Below, piece after piece: positions 25,268 to 37,884 of a DNA stretch of 64,000 nucleotides (position 1 is its first letter; each line of letters opens with the position of its first letter). The DNA is from Cladopsammia gracilis (Eukaryota; Cnidaria; Anthozoa; Scleractinia; Dendrophylliidae). Below the pieces are notes generated by a model. It did no database searches, was not told the DNA's origin, and was given only the letters and a program-made list of their open reading frames with translations. The position numbers and the translations under genes were made by a program. The stretch lies in assembly GCA_022457155.1 (NCBI GenBank), contig JAJGOT010000318.1:784001-848000 (forward strand). The letters are read 5' to 3'.

Positions 25268-25464
25268 AATAGGCCATTTCCGAGTTGCCTTTAGCCTCTA
25301 TCAAAGCGAGGCTAGGTTTGAAACCTTTCATATGAAAATGAGTTTTCATTCACATGCAAATAAAACTTATTTGCATGTGAATGAAAACTCAATTTCATAT
25401 GAAAGGTTTTGCACCTAGCCTCGCTTTGATAGAGAGGCTAAAGACAACTCGGAAATGGCCTATT
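25268..25464. mobile_element. Hairpin MITE, nearly perfect about 95-bp arms
   Basis: The left arm begins aataggccatttccgagttg and the right arm ends caactcggaaatggcctatt. They pair over almost their whole length with a few mismatches and almost no loop. Confidence 0.85.
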
Positions 25465-25769
25465 CCCTTTAAAACAAATGCCTCCCTCCCCACCCAAACA
25501 TGCAAGTGCAAAAACTAACAGACACTCACTTTGCGCTTAACAGAGAAAAGTGTATTGTGTGGCTCCAGTAAATATCCATACCCCCCCCCCATGGAAGGTT
25601 CTTTCATTTGAACCCTCCTAGCCCCCTTGGAATTCCTAGTCCAGCTTCATACTTTCCCTTTAAAATCTTGGCTGTTGAGAACCTCCTCCCCCTCGGAATT
25701 TCCAATGACCTTACACGGTGTGGGTATGGATATTTTCTGAAACAACATATTACCATTTAAAGCCAACAT

Positions 25770-27480
25770 TCACTTTTTGCACAATGGTTTGCATAAATTG
25801 CAAATAGCTGCACAAACAATGACAATGGCATCTACATTGCTCAATAAAGAAATTGGCAGCTCGTGTTTAATTAAACGGAATGTTTTGAGGCGGCAGATGG
25901 CTTGTTCAACAAAAATCCTGAGATTTGCAACTTCCTTTGTTTTCTTTACTTGTAATTTGCTGAACTGCTCTTTTCCCCGCTTTCCTGGGGGGATGTGGAG
26001 TGTAGCATTCCTAACAATCAAGTCTTCCAAAATAGTAAAACCTCTATCAGCCATGACTTCATCTTGCGGCTCTAAAATCTCATAGAAGTTGGAATTTCTT
26101 GTCAGATGTACATCAGATGTTCGCCCCCCCCCCCCCCCCCAAGCATCTGAGATGAAATTAAAAGCACCATTTGGAGTAATGGACGCTAGAATTTTGACAG
26201 TGTTATGATGTTTATAGTCTGACCATTTGGCTGCATTCAATGCTGGGTCACTGGGCGTCTCAATGAATATTTCTGTGCAGTCAATAATGTGGCGTACTTT
26301 TGAGTAGCCTGGCTTTCTAAATTTCTTTGGTTGTGTTTTCTTAGCAACATCAATCGGTGGATTATAGACCATACATCTTAGCTCTGTTGCTAACAATTTG
26401 ATCCAAGTTGTGAAGATATTTGACACGCCAGTACTAGAAATGCCAAACCTTTGTGCTAGATCTGCATTGGTTGACCCTAGGCGAAGTTTCATCATGGTCA
26501 AGAGAAACTCATCTTTTTGCGTAGGGCTTCTTTTCGGACCAAATTTCTTTGGAGAGTTTTTGAAATTTCTTCCCTTTGAATTTGATCTGGAGGGACCACT
26601 CCAATACTTAATTTTTTTTTACACTGCTCTTCACCACAGAAAAAAGAGTATCAAATGCTGCCCTACTTGGAATTCCTGTCATTTGGTTGATGGTCTTGTC
26701 AGTTTTTAAGTCTACATAACTCAGGGATTTCCTTCCGCTTTGTTTGAGTTTGTTTTGACAATTTTTCAGTTTTTCAGTTAATTCAGCTACCGATTGTTGC
26801 AACTTTCTAATTTCATCATCCATTTCTTTTCTTTTTTTGACACATGACTCATTCATACAGTAATTGGGGTCGTCCATCGCTGTCCACCCATAGCAATATG
26901 CATGATCATTTCTTATATGACTTGTACTCTGTAAGCTCTGGGTATTCTCTGGTGTGACTTCTTCCCCTGCACTACCACAATCCAGCACTTCATTCAGCTC
27001 ATCATGATCAGCATTTAGATTTTCATCCTTGACAACACTCGAAGATGATCCAAGTCCCACAATATCGTTCACACTTTTGTCACGTTTTGGGCGCTTTATA
27101 GCGATCTCCGATCTCACTTTGGGTAATTTTCTCTTCGGTTTCAGAGTCTTTTTGTATCCTAGCTTAAGTTCAGGGTTAGGATTTTCTTTTGTTGGCTTCC
27201 CAGAAACAAAATGGTCGCTACAAACTCTTGAAGATTTCCTAGGCATCCACATTTTACCTTTTGGATTTTGCCTGTTAATAGCCTTGGCCCATCGAATATG
27301 TCCTTCATTGTTCTTGCGTTCCGTGGGGAAGGCAAAAAGCTTGAATGGTGGCTTACAGTCGCATTCCTCCTTTTCACGAACACAGTTGTGCTTTTTGCAT
27401 ATGGAAGAGGAACATTTGTTGAGCTTTTTTCCGCTGTTTGGACAACCAACAACGGCGCAGGACCGGTGCCCGAATCCCAT
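25770..27480 (-). pseudogene. THAP domain-DDE4 (PIF/Harbinger-like) transposase, one frameshift
   Basis: From the 5' end (MGFGHRSC, 27480) the protein has a THAP-type zinc finger (CAVVGC ... VCSDHFVSGKPTKENPNPEL), a Lys/Arg-rich linker, a coiled coil (about EMDDEIRKLQQSVAELTEKL), a helix-turn-helix (NADLAQRFGISSTGVSNIF) and a DDE_Tnp_4 core with IIDCTEIFIE, VMADRGFTIL and VEQAICRLKTF as the likely acidic triad. The frame breaks in a nine-base T run at 26612-26620 (plus strand), and removing one base joins both halves. A run of 17 C at 26124-26140 encodes five consecutive glycines in the catalytic domain. Otherwise it looks nearly intact, so it is either a recent transposon or an assembly error away from intact. 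Confidence 0.8.
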
Positions 27481-27778
27481 TACTAAAAAAATATATAAGC
27501 TTAAGTCTTTAATAGGTTTACATTGAAAATAAGCAGAAGTATTAGTATCGGAAATCGGCAACTTTTCTTGTTTTACGAGGCTTAATCACGCCATGGTTAA
27601 GAACAATAAATTCGCTTACCAATATAGATGCAGATCTTGAAGTTTACTCCTGTTTTTTGTCTTTAGATCACTCTAAAACCAAGATTACTCTAACTCATAG
27701 CGCACAATATGGCAGCCATTACAGCCGACAATGCACTGCGCGCCGACCGGAAGCCGAAACTCGTGATGCTTGTATTAT

Positions 27779-28870
27779 GTTACCGCAAAGGTATTAAGTT
27801 GTTATTAAGTTTCGATATCTCACGTTACTTATCAGTGTTTCAAATTTTCAATCATTTGTCGTAAAGCTATTAAAGCTGCTTTCGAAGGGTAAAAATAGGT
27901 CAAATGTTTCTTGGGAAACGCAGTTTGAGAAATCACGGTGTATTTTTACGAATGAGACGTTTTAAGAAAGTTAAATGGGACGGGAAAGTTTGTGTTTTAA
28001 TATGAGCGATATGGCAGAGCAAAATAGCATGAACTTTGCATTTGTTCTATTTTGGAATACTGAATCATTGCTGTTACGGTTTTATTATGCAATAGTATGG
28101 GAAAGACGTCATAGTTTTGTTGATTTAGCTACCGTGCACAAGGAAATTTTGCAGATTGTCTGACTGAATTTGTTTTTCGGGAGGAAATTTTTGCGGGTCG
28201 AGACAGCTAAAATTTCTGCTGGGAGGAAATGTTTGTGGATTTCTGGTCAAGTATAGATAAAATCCAAGGCATCGGTATTAAACTACAATTTTACTTCCTG
28301 ACCGGAGGTTTGTATAGTTCCCATAGCTATGGTTGCTGTTTTGGCGCCAATATGAACATAAACAACGAGAAAACTAGTGAGTGAATTATTGTACGTTGTT
28401 GTAAAAACGTATCAGTATTATGATACGTCTCTGGTTCTTTTGAGGACGTTTCTGGAGTTGAATCGGGAATAGAGATGACTGTTGTGCCGGTCGCCTCGGA
28501 GTTATGAGAGCAATATGTTCACTATTAAAAGGTTCTGTTAAGCCGATATACATCATTAAAACAAGTAATTTTTTCTGCGGGAGTATATTTCTGTGGTGGA
28601 AAATTTAATACAAAATAAAATAATATTGAATTATAATGCAACAACGGACAACCTTGTCTAACTCCCCGTTCGAGCGAAAAGGCCGACAAGAGCCATCCAT
28701 TGTTTATAACACATGAGGTAATATTGGTATAAACAATGTTTACCCATTGCCGGAAATTTTGGCTGAAATTAAAGTGCTCTAAACCGCGTTGCAAAAAGCC
28801 GTGATTAACCCGGTCAAAAGCCTTTTCCTGATCGAGGCTAATAACAACGGCTGAAAGCTGTTTATGGTTT
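27779..28870. repeat. Dispersed repeat copy A with antisense non-LTR reverse transcriptase fragment
   Basis: The stretch from 27779 to about 28620 matches 59767-60560 (copy C) and partly 41889-41975 (copy B), for example in gggaaagtttgtgttttaat. Its right part, on the minus strand, encodes a reverse transcriptase piece (VISLDQEKAFDRVNHGFLQR, then LERGVRQGCPLL) with a fingers/palm signature, truncated at both ends. Confidence 0.7.
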
Positions 28871-30470
28871 ACATGGTTAATTGAAGGGCTCAGAATAACA
28901 CTATGCTAAGTGACTTTTTGGGTTTTTTTTTTCACTTTGCTTAAGGTTACAGAGTACCTTCAGATCGAAAATTTATTGAATTTTTTTTTTGGCGTCAAAA
29001 TAAAGTTTACAGAATGAACTTTCATCCAAAAAACAAATTATCGCAAAATAGTGAAAACTGACTTAGAAATGACGGTATAATTTTTGTGGGTGGAGTTTGT
29101 TTATGAAGCGATATGTTTTTTAAGCGCTGTTTTCTCAAAGTTAATTTTTCGCTTGTTGGGGACACTTTAAAGAGCTACAACTCAAAGGGAATTTGTTCGA
29201 TTTTCCTCAAATTTGGACAGAAGCTAGGCTAACATATAAAGAACAAAAACGTGTCAGCGAATTTCTTATTTCCGAAAACTTTTTCGTCAAGAGCCATTTC
29301 CGTGCGATCATTCCAATTTTTTTCTCCCTTTTTCAAAAATATTCTGTAACTTTTCACTGCAATTGAATATGGGAAATCGCCGACACGTTTTTTTAGCGCT
29401 TCATGTCCGGAAGCCCAAGAACAAATCAAATTAGCAAAATACAATAATCGCTTTGAGTTATAGCATTTTAAAGCTGACTCGGACGTTCGAATTTAGACGT
29501 CGTAAAAAATTCGACAATTCATTTTATTACCAAATGGTTTCCATATTTAGATAGCCAGCTCTATAAGCTTTAATTTGATATCTGGGTTTAGGTATATTAA
29601 GTGTAATCTTAAGACGCTACAGCTGTTATACTGAAGACACCCCCGAAGGTACACTGTAACCTTAAAAATGGTTGATTTCTCGTGTACAGGCTTGTTTTGG
29701 TGTTGTAAGCATTGCCGAAGTGTCAAATTAGTTCCTTCCAAAACTGCAGCTAGAAGTTTCTAAACAACGCCATTACTAAAAGCAGATTGGTTGTGAGAAT
29801 ATGCGACCGCAATACTCCCGACCCGCGCCAACGACCTGAACGAACATAACGTTCTTTAAGGTGGGCTTATCGATGCCGTTCGCCACTTGCGACAACGTGG
29901 TTGAACAGCGAACAACTCAGTGGTTGAGTGCAGGTTTAAGCCATGTTAAGGCCCGCTCGGTGATGTAAGGACATCATGAAGTCCAGAAATCCTTAAGTCT
30001 CTAGCACCTCTCAAAGAAACGAGTCGTGTTTTTTGTCGTACCTTGTGTCTAAAGCGCCATTTAGTGCTCGAGGTGAAAAACGGACCTTGGTGGGGAAGAC
30101 GAGCCGGCATGAAAGTCTGGAATCACTTCGGATCAGAAAAGGGGCAGCGTTGTGAGTTGTGGCCCATTTGCCATCCCGTGCCGTTGTCGAAATGCCCGAC
30201 ATCCGAAGTGCTTCCACACTTATAATATTTTGCTATAATTTTTGGGGCGGGAACTCCATTTCGGATTTGGCATAGAATTTCCCGACATGCTTTGCAACAG
30301 TGGCAGATAGGTCCGCCATCTGAGTGAGAATAAATAAAAACGCCTGACATTAGACATGAAACAGTTATGCACCCAGCTCTTCAAATGTGTATCTTGATCA
30401 GTATTCATAACAGTAATCCCAAGGGGCATATAATACACAAAGACAACACGCTGCAGTGCTTTGTTTCTTC
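28871..30470. other. Intron sequence, no gene recognised
   Basis: Nothing supported. A stretch at about 28885-28925 (gaagggctcagaataacact) recurs in reverse complement at 31206-31250, so the intervening 2.3 kb may be one element with inverted ends. Confidence 0.4.
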
Positions 30471-30479
30471 TTTCAGTTT

Positions 30480-31010
30480 TATTGATGAAAGGAACAACTT
30501 GAGAGATTGATTACTGAAACAAACACCTTGTGCCTTTTTTAAAGTGAAACGGGCAACTATAGTATTTTTCTATTAAGTGAAACGATCAACTTAAGCGGTT
30601 TAATTAACAGCAGTGAAACCAACAAGTTATGAGTGCTGTAAAAGCAGTGAAGCGAACAACTTAATTGTGCTTTTTCCTTGTTTTTTTGTTAAGTGAAACG
30701 AGCAACAAAAGCGGTTTAGCCGTAGTGAAATGAACAACCTGAGAGGTTTAAAAGCTGCAAAACAAATGACTTTGTGCTTTTTTCGAGTGAAACGAACAAC
30801 TTGAGCTGTTTAAAGGCAGTGAAACCATCAACTTGCGCTTTTTCCGTGTTTTTCCTAACCCTAACGGTAACTGTAACCCTGACCAACTTGCGCATTTCTC
30901 AATTGAAACGAGTAACTTAAGCGGTTTAACAGCAGTTAAACGAACAGCTTGCGGTTTTATCAAGTGAAACGAACAACTTTAGCATTTAAAAAGTAGTGAA
31001 AACAGTAATC
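30480..31010 (+). repeat. Degenerate minisatellite (GTGAAACGAACAACTTGAGC-like)
   Basis: About ten variants of agtgaaacgaacaacttaag occur at irregular 40-65 base spacing with t-rich spacers. One small ccctaacggtaactgtaacc stretch at about 30855 looks telomere-like but is too short to call. Confidence 0.7.
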
Positions 31011-32278
31011 CCAAGGGGAATGAAGTACACAAAGACAAAGTGCGGCAGTGTTTGCTTGAGGTTTATTAGCCGACCGCATTTTTGGACCGTTTTTTTCTAG
31101 AAAATGAAGCACAAAACCAGTGAAAAACATACAGGACAATGTTTATAACAAAAACAAGTCCGTATGCCAAAAATCAGCTAATTTGGAGAAACTTTTATTT
31201 TTTTTACAAAAAGTCACTTAGCATAGTGTTATTCTGAGCCCTTCAATTGCCACTATTCCAATGTACAGCTGTAGACCATGACTATGGCATAAGACTTGAT
31301 CTTTATAGACTCGTTAAGCCGTGATCAAGAACACAATCTCGCAAGTTATGCTAACTGCAGACTTGCGCTCACATTAAAAAATCACGGACTGTCAAATTAA
31401 CTGATCTTGCACACTGTTATACTCCCGGCAGAGTCTGGAAACGAGTAGGAGTAACCAATCAGCGACCTAATACATGGATTCTTGCATGGAAATGAGGTTG
31501 TGTATTCGAGTGACCAGAGGTCCATCTCGCGAGCTTCTTGTAACCGTTTATGCAGTTAATTTCACTTGTGATACTCAGAGAACGGACCTCTGGATCCAGG
31601 GTGTATATTGGGAGAGGTGTCTGCAAAATAAATTAAATTTTGTACCATGGATGTCAACAACAGTAAACATGTGTATTACACAGAATCTTTAGTCCATACA
31701 AAAGCAAAATACCCCAAAATATATTTCAAGGTAAGTACGGTATGAGATTTATATTTCATCCACTTGAATTCATTTGTGAAACATACAAGTCATATAAGGA
31801 TAGAAATAAACACTAACTTGAAATATATTCTAATAGCAGTTATCAACACCAGTTTACTCGTCAAGTTTCTACCAAAAAAATTTCAATTTCATCTTATAAT
31901 AAAGAGAAAAGGCAATTTTATATAAGCAGCAGGTGTATTTTATTTATAAATTAGTCGTACTAGCTATTCTAGACGGAGAAAAAGATGTTTTTGTGAACTT
32001 TTGTATGGTCTAAATGTACTGTGCAAACAGTCGCGTAAGTCTGTTTTTGAGAATTGCTAAAATTAAAAAATAGCGCAATCGTTAATTTTATTCTTGTGCT
32101 TCCGACCTTTCACCTCAGTTAAGTTTATCACCGGCTTCCTGTTCAAAGAGTGACACTGTTAGGCTCAAATGAATGGGGTTAGTTTCTAGAGAAACTGTGG
32201 TGCTGCGTCGGTGGGGGTGAAGCACAAGAATTTGGTTTTATCAACTGAGTCGATAAGGTAAATTAGCCACCGTAAAAA

Positions 32279-32328
32279 GATTCGAGAAAGCTGACGTTTC
32301 GAGCATTATCCCTTCGTCGGAGCGAATC
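32279..32328 (-). ncRNA. Hammerhead ribozyme-like motif, left arm
   Basis: On the minus strand the order is outer stem gattcg, core ccgacga, a stem-loop (agggataatgct), cgaaac, gtc and closing stem cgaatc. This follows the hammerhead layout CUGANGA / stem II / GAAA / UH reported for Penelope-like elements. The second core position is C rather than U, so this copy is probably weak or dead. Confidence 0.45.
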
Positions 32329-32669
32329 AAGGGATTGTGGGTAGTGTGTGGTTTTATATAGTAGGTGGAGCTCCGCTATTGGTGGAAATTTGATGTGAAA
32401 AACAAATGTAAATTAGTTGAATGAAAAACGTTCGTTAATTCCGTGGGGTTTGAGAGTGCCAAATCGAAAGATGATTTTTTGTTCTAAGTTTTTACGGCTT
32501 TCTGTGTTGCCCTGGTGTAGGGAAACGCCACAGATTGTCATGTGTTGTTTAGAATGGTTAGCAAGATTGAAATGACGCGCGACTGGTTTGGATGCGTCTT
32601 TGTCGTTTTTTTCAACGTCTCGGAGATGTTCTCGAAAACGGTCGCCCAGTCTCCCTGTTTCGCCAATGT

Positions 32670-33558
32670 GTGCACTACAAACCTACAGATTCCCACAGTT
32701 ATCTGTTACATTCATCCTCACATCCATCACACGTTAAAAATGCCATTCCATATTCTCAATTTCTCAGACTTTCGACGTCTTTGTAGTGATGACTCCGATT
32801 TTTCCTACAAATCGGAAGAAATGTGCCAGTTTTTCAAGAAACGTGGGTACCCTGACTCTGTTGTTAATACGGGCCAACAACGTGCACAACAGATCGACAG
32901 ACAATCAGCACTACAAACATCACAGAAGGAAGAGAACGAGAGAATTCCGTTCACCCTCACTTTCCACCCACACAATCACACAGTCAAAAGCATCATTTTA
33001 AAAAATTTCAAATTGCTCCAAAACGACCCCGAAACTGGCAGAATTTTTTCACAACCCCCACTAATTTCATTCAAACGTGACAAAAACATAGGCAACTTTC
33101 TAGTTACGAGTACACTGAAATCTGACGATGAACCGGAAACTTTTAAATGCGCACGCACACGATGCAACACTTGTCCTTTCATTCACAACGCGGACAAAAT
33201 AACGGGACCTAAACGATCTATTAAAATCAGTGATCGTTTCACATGCACCTCCGTAAATGTTATCTACTGCATAACATGTACTTTTTGCAAAAAGATATAC
33301 ATTGGCGAAACAGGGAGGAGACTGGGCGACCGTTTTCGAGAACATCTCCGAGACGTTGAAAAAAACGACAAAGACGCATCCAAACCAGTCGCGCGTCATT
33401 TCAATCTTGCTAACCATTCTAAACAACACATGACAATCTGTGGCATTTCCCTACACCAGGGCAACACAGAAAGCCGTAAAAACTTAGAACAAAAAATCAT
33501 CTTTCGAATCGGCACTCTCAAACCCCACGGAATTAACGAACGTTTTTCATTCAACTAA
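32670..33558 (+). pseudogene. Penelope-like element: reverse transcriptase tail and GIY-YIG endonuclease
   Basis: The reading covers the end of the reverse transcriptase/thumb (SYKSEEMCQFFKKRGYPDS, ILKNFKLLQNDPETG, PPLISFKRDKN), a Cys-rich linker (CARTRCNTCPF) and a GIY-YIG nuclease (VIYCITCTFCKKIYIGETGR, RLGDRFREHL, then ESRKNLEQKIIF with the likely catalytic Arg and Glu). The upstream part of the open frame (32542-32670) reads through the antisense arm and is not real protein. A frameshift lies near 32765, where the in-phase continuation changes frame. It is 5'-truncated and cannot be autonomous. Confidence 0.75.
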
Positions 33559-33645
33559 TTTACATTTGTTTTTCACATCACCAAATTTCCACCAATAGCG
33601 GAGCTCCACCTACTATATAAAACCACACACTACCCACAATCCCTT

Positions 33646-33695
33646 GATTCGCTCCGACGAGGGGCTAGCGCTCGAAACGTCAGCTTTCTCGAATC
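33646..33695 (+). ncRNA. Hammerhead ribozyme-like motif, right arm
   Basis: Same layout as in the left arm on the plus strand: gattcg, ccgacga, stem II ggggctagcgct, cgaaac, gtc, then cgaatc. It shares the U-to-C change in the CUGANGA core. The very short stem III (acgt) is typical of the form described in Penelope-like elements. Confidence 0.45.
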
Positions 33696-34703
33696 TTTTT
33701 ACGGTGGCTAATTTACCTTATCGACTCAGTTGATAAAACCAAATTCTTGTACTGTTAGGCTCAGCCTATCTATATATATTAAATACAAAATATTTTTGCA
33801 ACTCTTAAGGTTTATTGACTTCAGCTTTGAATACAACAATTCCAGTGGTACAGTGTACATGGCACATACAGAACACTCGAAAGCATTGCATACTAGTCAA
33901 AGACATTACGGACTAAAATTCTTTACTTGGTGGAGTAAAGTTTACCAACTATTGACTAATCAGAACACATTCAAGCTTTCCGGACGAGTAAAGTTTACTC
34001 ATGTGAGTAAACTTTACCAACAGCTGTTTATATGAAAGAGCAGCGTTATAGTGGCCAAAGGAACAAAAACTGTGGTATGATTTTGTCAGCTATCTTTAAA
34101 AAAAGGTTGAGGAAATGGTTTAACACCCAAAAAAGCGAAAATTAATCATTTTCTACAATGAAGGATAGCGCGCTTTTTGCCTGAGATATTGAGCGAAACT
34201 TTCTTCACGTCAACATTGTCATCTTAATCTCAACCCCAAGGCTAGGACACTCTTGTTGATAAGCCATCATTCTATTTTACATTTACCATTTTGCGGTTGC
34301 ATACATCGGCTTATGCAATTTTCCGTATAACTTGGTTGCAAAAAGTCTGTTTCCTCCAACATGTTTTTATATATGGCAAATACAGTGCTGTAGAAAAGTA
34401 ATGAAAATGAACTTTGCTGAACTTCGGCGAATAACGCAAAATTTGGCCAAAAAATGCAAACTTTCGCTTCAGACGAAATTACGGCGACATTTTGGAGACA
34501 TTTTGGACATCTGTTCAAGTTTCGGCGACATTTCGTGAGCTAGGCAAAAAAGTGAGACAAAATTTTGAGATAAATTTGACTAGCAGTCTTTGAGTTCAAA
34601 TGCTCGAGAAATTTTCATGATAACAATATTTCTCAACCTCATTAATAATATTATATTTTTAAATGTAACAGAGTTTGTGAGAAATTCATTTTAACCCACT
34701 TTT

Positions 34704-36638
34704 CAGGGGCGTAGCCAGGATTTTTTGTAGGTATGCACCAACTCACCAGCGCTGGAAGCGCAAGCTTCAAGGGGGATCTAGGGGCATGCCCCTCCAGAAA
34801 ATTTCGAAATTTAGAGTCTCAGAAGTGCTATTTCTTGTGTTTTATACGAAGCGTTTTCCCCAAACAAACACGTAGTGAAACGGTGTCTTTTTCTACGATA
34901 GTGGTTTCTTAGTTTTTTATCACTGAGAAACTTTTTTATTACATTGTGAGTGAGCTGCGCACCACAGACATTTTTTGATTCGTTGAAGATTAACAATACC
35001 GTCATTGTTTCTTTTAATTGCACGCTTCTTACAATGTGTTGCAATTGAAACTTAAAATTTAACTATGAAGCATCGGTTAAATGTTACAACTGAACGCTTA
35101 TAAGCATAAGGATAATCGTTTATCCTTCTTCGCAGCAAACTCTGAAATTGCAGTGTCAACGTCGACTTCCTTGTGTTTGTGCAAATGGAGGATCGCTAAT
35201 GAGGACAATCTCGCATCGGACATTGTGCACCGAAGTGGCGTCTTGAGCTTCTTCATGCCACTAAAGCTATGCGCTGACACGCAAGTTGACACGGGATAGA
35301 TCAGCAACGTCTTGACAGCTACGTTAAATCCCTGGGTATAATTCTGGAGTGGCAACGTCCAGCGTTTCCACCAAAGTCTGAGGATTGCCACTATCTTCAC
35401 AAAGCAGCCACCGATGACGCCACCTAGTGACCTCTCGTTTGAAGTCGTCAAGAGACACATGCATGTCGTCTCTGTAGTGACTGTATATGTCTTCCACGCC
35501 TTTTTCTGTCAGCTCTTGAAGTTTTCCTGAAATTGAAATTTTACCTATAAAAATATATTTCAAAACGTGAATTTGAACTCTCGATAACAATAATAATGTA
35601 ATGATGACATGTTATAACGTGAAGAAGTACCGGGTATTAGATGTTGTGCCTGGAAGCGCAGATAACAGATGGTCCAGAAATGGAAGGTAAACTGCCCTCT
35701 TCCAGTAATTGGAAGGTGTATCTACCTTAACGTTGTCACAGTGTTGCTGCCTTCCAGCTCTTCTAGGCATGCTCGGATCGATGTTGTGTAAAGCAACAAT
35801 GTCTGTGGCCTTCTCCAGGAGCACCTCCCAGACATCCTCATCGTTCCTCACCGCCTGAAGGCTGATGAACAGACTCTTGCTTTCTTGGATGCTAGCACCA
35901 GATCTAATTCAGCACTCTAAAGATTAAATACATACCTTTTCACTGTTATTGGTATTATAATGCATTCTATTTTGTAGTGGTGGGACCTAAATAGGTAGAA
36001 ACTCAAGGAATCAATTGTGGCGCACTTTACCTGTACCAGGCAAGCCAGGTTCAAAATCGGAACGTTGCATAGTACATAATAAATTAATTGTTGATTATCG
36101 CCCATATTTATTTCAATGACACATGGCAAAATGCAATTATCATACAAAATTATGACTCACGTGTTTCTTTGGCGTGTTCCTGATTCTGCTCTGTGTTTGT
36201 GCCGATGGCAACGTAGTAATCTTTGATAGACTTTCTGACCATTGCTCCGAATCGCTAGGACTAACCTAGAGTAGCTTAGAGACGATTCAATGCGTCATGC
36301 GAAACCAGGCCGAGCTATTGTCCTTGCGCGACACCAGGATAACCGGGATTTTGTTTTCCCGCCTTTTGGTACACTGGTGTCAACATTTTGTTGTCCAATC
36401 ACGTCGCTTCTCTGTTTAAAACCTCATGCGCGTTCAGAAAAAAATAGCGTAACTGTCTAGTTGAAAAATTTCTGTTGAAAGAAATAAGTCGAGTAGCTGC
36501 TAGGTGATTTTTCAGTGTTGAGTTTGAAGCGATTGAAGTGATTATGATTTATTCAACAATCACTTATTTGACTTTTAATCTTTCTTTGAAGTTTCAGGTA
36601 CGCATGTGCGTACTGGCGTACAGGTAGCTACGCCCCTG
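34704..36638 (-). mobile_element. hAT DNA transposon with terminal inverted repeats
   Basis: The termini are caggggcgtagc at 34704 and its complement gctacgcccctg ending at 36638. A cttt(t) direct repeat flanks both ends. The interior encodes hAT transposase fragments on the minus strand. Length is about 1.9 kb. The termini match the type CAGGGGCGTAGCC..., common for hAT-derived repeats. Confidence 0.75.
35098..36245 (-). pseudogene. hAT transposase (ZMYM/P52rIPK-type) remnant
   Basis: Pieces in order on the minus strand: a start-like piece MVRKSIKDYYVAIGTNTEQN (36243 down) ending at a gtgagt donor; VWEVLLEKATDIVALHNID through PSNYWKRAVYLPFLDHLLSA; LQELTEKGVEDIYSHYRDDM; and the C-terminal hAT dimerisation domain (IYPVSTCVSAHSFSGMKKLK, then TMSDARLSSLAILHLHKH). 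The pieces are in different frames with acceptor-like sites between some of them and a one-base shift before the dimerisation domain. The central catalytic part is largely deleted, so it is non-functional. Confidence 0.65.
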
Positions 36639-37884
36639 CTTTTAGTCTGTCATGCTGGATAAGAATCTTGATAAACATTGGGCTGACATAAAACAAATTT
36701 ACGCTATCGCTGGGAATCGGGCAAACTCCTTCATTTCTGCCGTGCTGTTTACTCTGAAAGGTCTCAGATTTTTCTCACATGTAAATAATCTATTTGTCTT
36801 GATGTCAGGTCAGTTTCGTTTCAGTTATTTTCCCAATTCTGGAGTCATATGCCTCAGTATACATGTCAGTATCTCAAATGTCAAGAAATTGCATACGTTA
36901 ATCTGGACCTAATAAATTTTTATTTGCCACATACAGCTGTAGGTCTGTGGCTCAGTGTTGAGCATTTTAGACCGCTCTAAAAGAAATTAAAAAATACAAG
37001 CAAGAAATGGCGCTTATAAGCAAAAGGAATAAATGTTTGAAATAGCGTTTTTAAATACAGCCAGTGAGGCACACAATGCTGTCTCTTTTGGGAGTTGATT
37101 CTATTGTGCAATTGTCCTTGGATAAAAGGAATACTTACACTTATAAAATATATCCTTTCAAGAGAAAATTTTATTTTGTTCAAAGATAGAGGATTTTTGT
37201 AGACCTGGTTGAAATCCTTTCAGTCATATTTACATGATCCAGTCATAATTTTGGCAAGTGAGTCCCTTTTGAGGCCAAAAATCCAAGATTTCAGTGAAAA
37301 TTTTCCAACAAAGTAATTAGGACGTTCTTGCCCAGAGCCCTTCAATTGAAATTGGTTTGTTTATTCCACCTCCTTTCTGTTTTGTCACTTTCAAATAAAA
37401 AATGCATGGTTAAAAGCTGTACCATAGTTAAAAAAGTGCAGTAGTTATGAAACCTGAGAAATGTCTTTGTTCAATGTTTCTGTTATTGTTTTTCGGCCTT
37501 GACCGTGCAAAACCACAATAGATGTTGAACTTTTATTCGAGCAACTGACCAATAGAAATGGTGCTATCGAGTTATTCAGTCATAGCGTGTGATCAAAAAA
37601 CAAAAGATGTGCACAGTCAAGTACAGTTCAACATAAATTGTAGTTTCTTTATTATCTTCATTGAAGTCTGCAAGGTTTCATAACCAGTCCCTCGATTAAC
37701 TATGGCTGCTCTAAATGGCTTATATACATGTACTGTATACTGCATAATTGATTTGATTACCAACATAGCTCAAAATTCTTCGAACGCAACAAAAATAAGT
37801 ATATGGCAATTTTAACCCATCATTGAGAAACTTTGTTTCCAATGTGCACATGCGATCTAACTGCAATGTTTTATTTTCTTCCAG

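Larger units (their letters stand above)
32168..33748 (+). mobile_element. Penelope-like element with inverted arms and about 12-bp target duplication
   Basis: The element interrupts a repeat whose intact copy is at 17864. The sequence ctgttaggctca flanks both sides (about 32157-32168 and 33751-33762). The arms at 32224-32669 and 33300-33748 are inverted copies of about 446 bp; the right arm includes the 3' coding end, the left arm carries the same sequence antisense. The centre encodes the C-terminal part of a Penelope-type polyprotein. The 5' reverse transcriptase is missing. Confidence 0.75.

Noticed and set aside
26100..26150. CRISPR-like or G-quadruplex feature at the poly-C run
   Set aside because: A simple homopolymer in transposase coding sequence; no spaced repeats.
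30845..30885. Telomere-like ccctaac
   Set aside because: One or two degenerate copies within a minisatellite.
32542..32670. First 43 residues of the Penelope frame as protein
   Set aside because: They are the antisense of the GIY-YIG end in the inverted arm.
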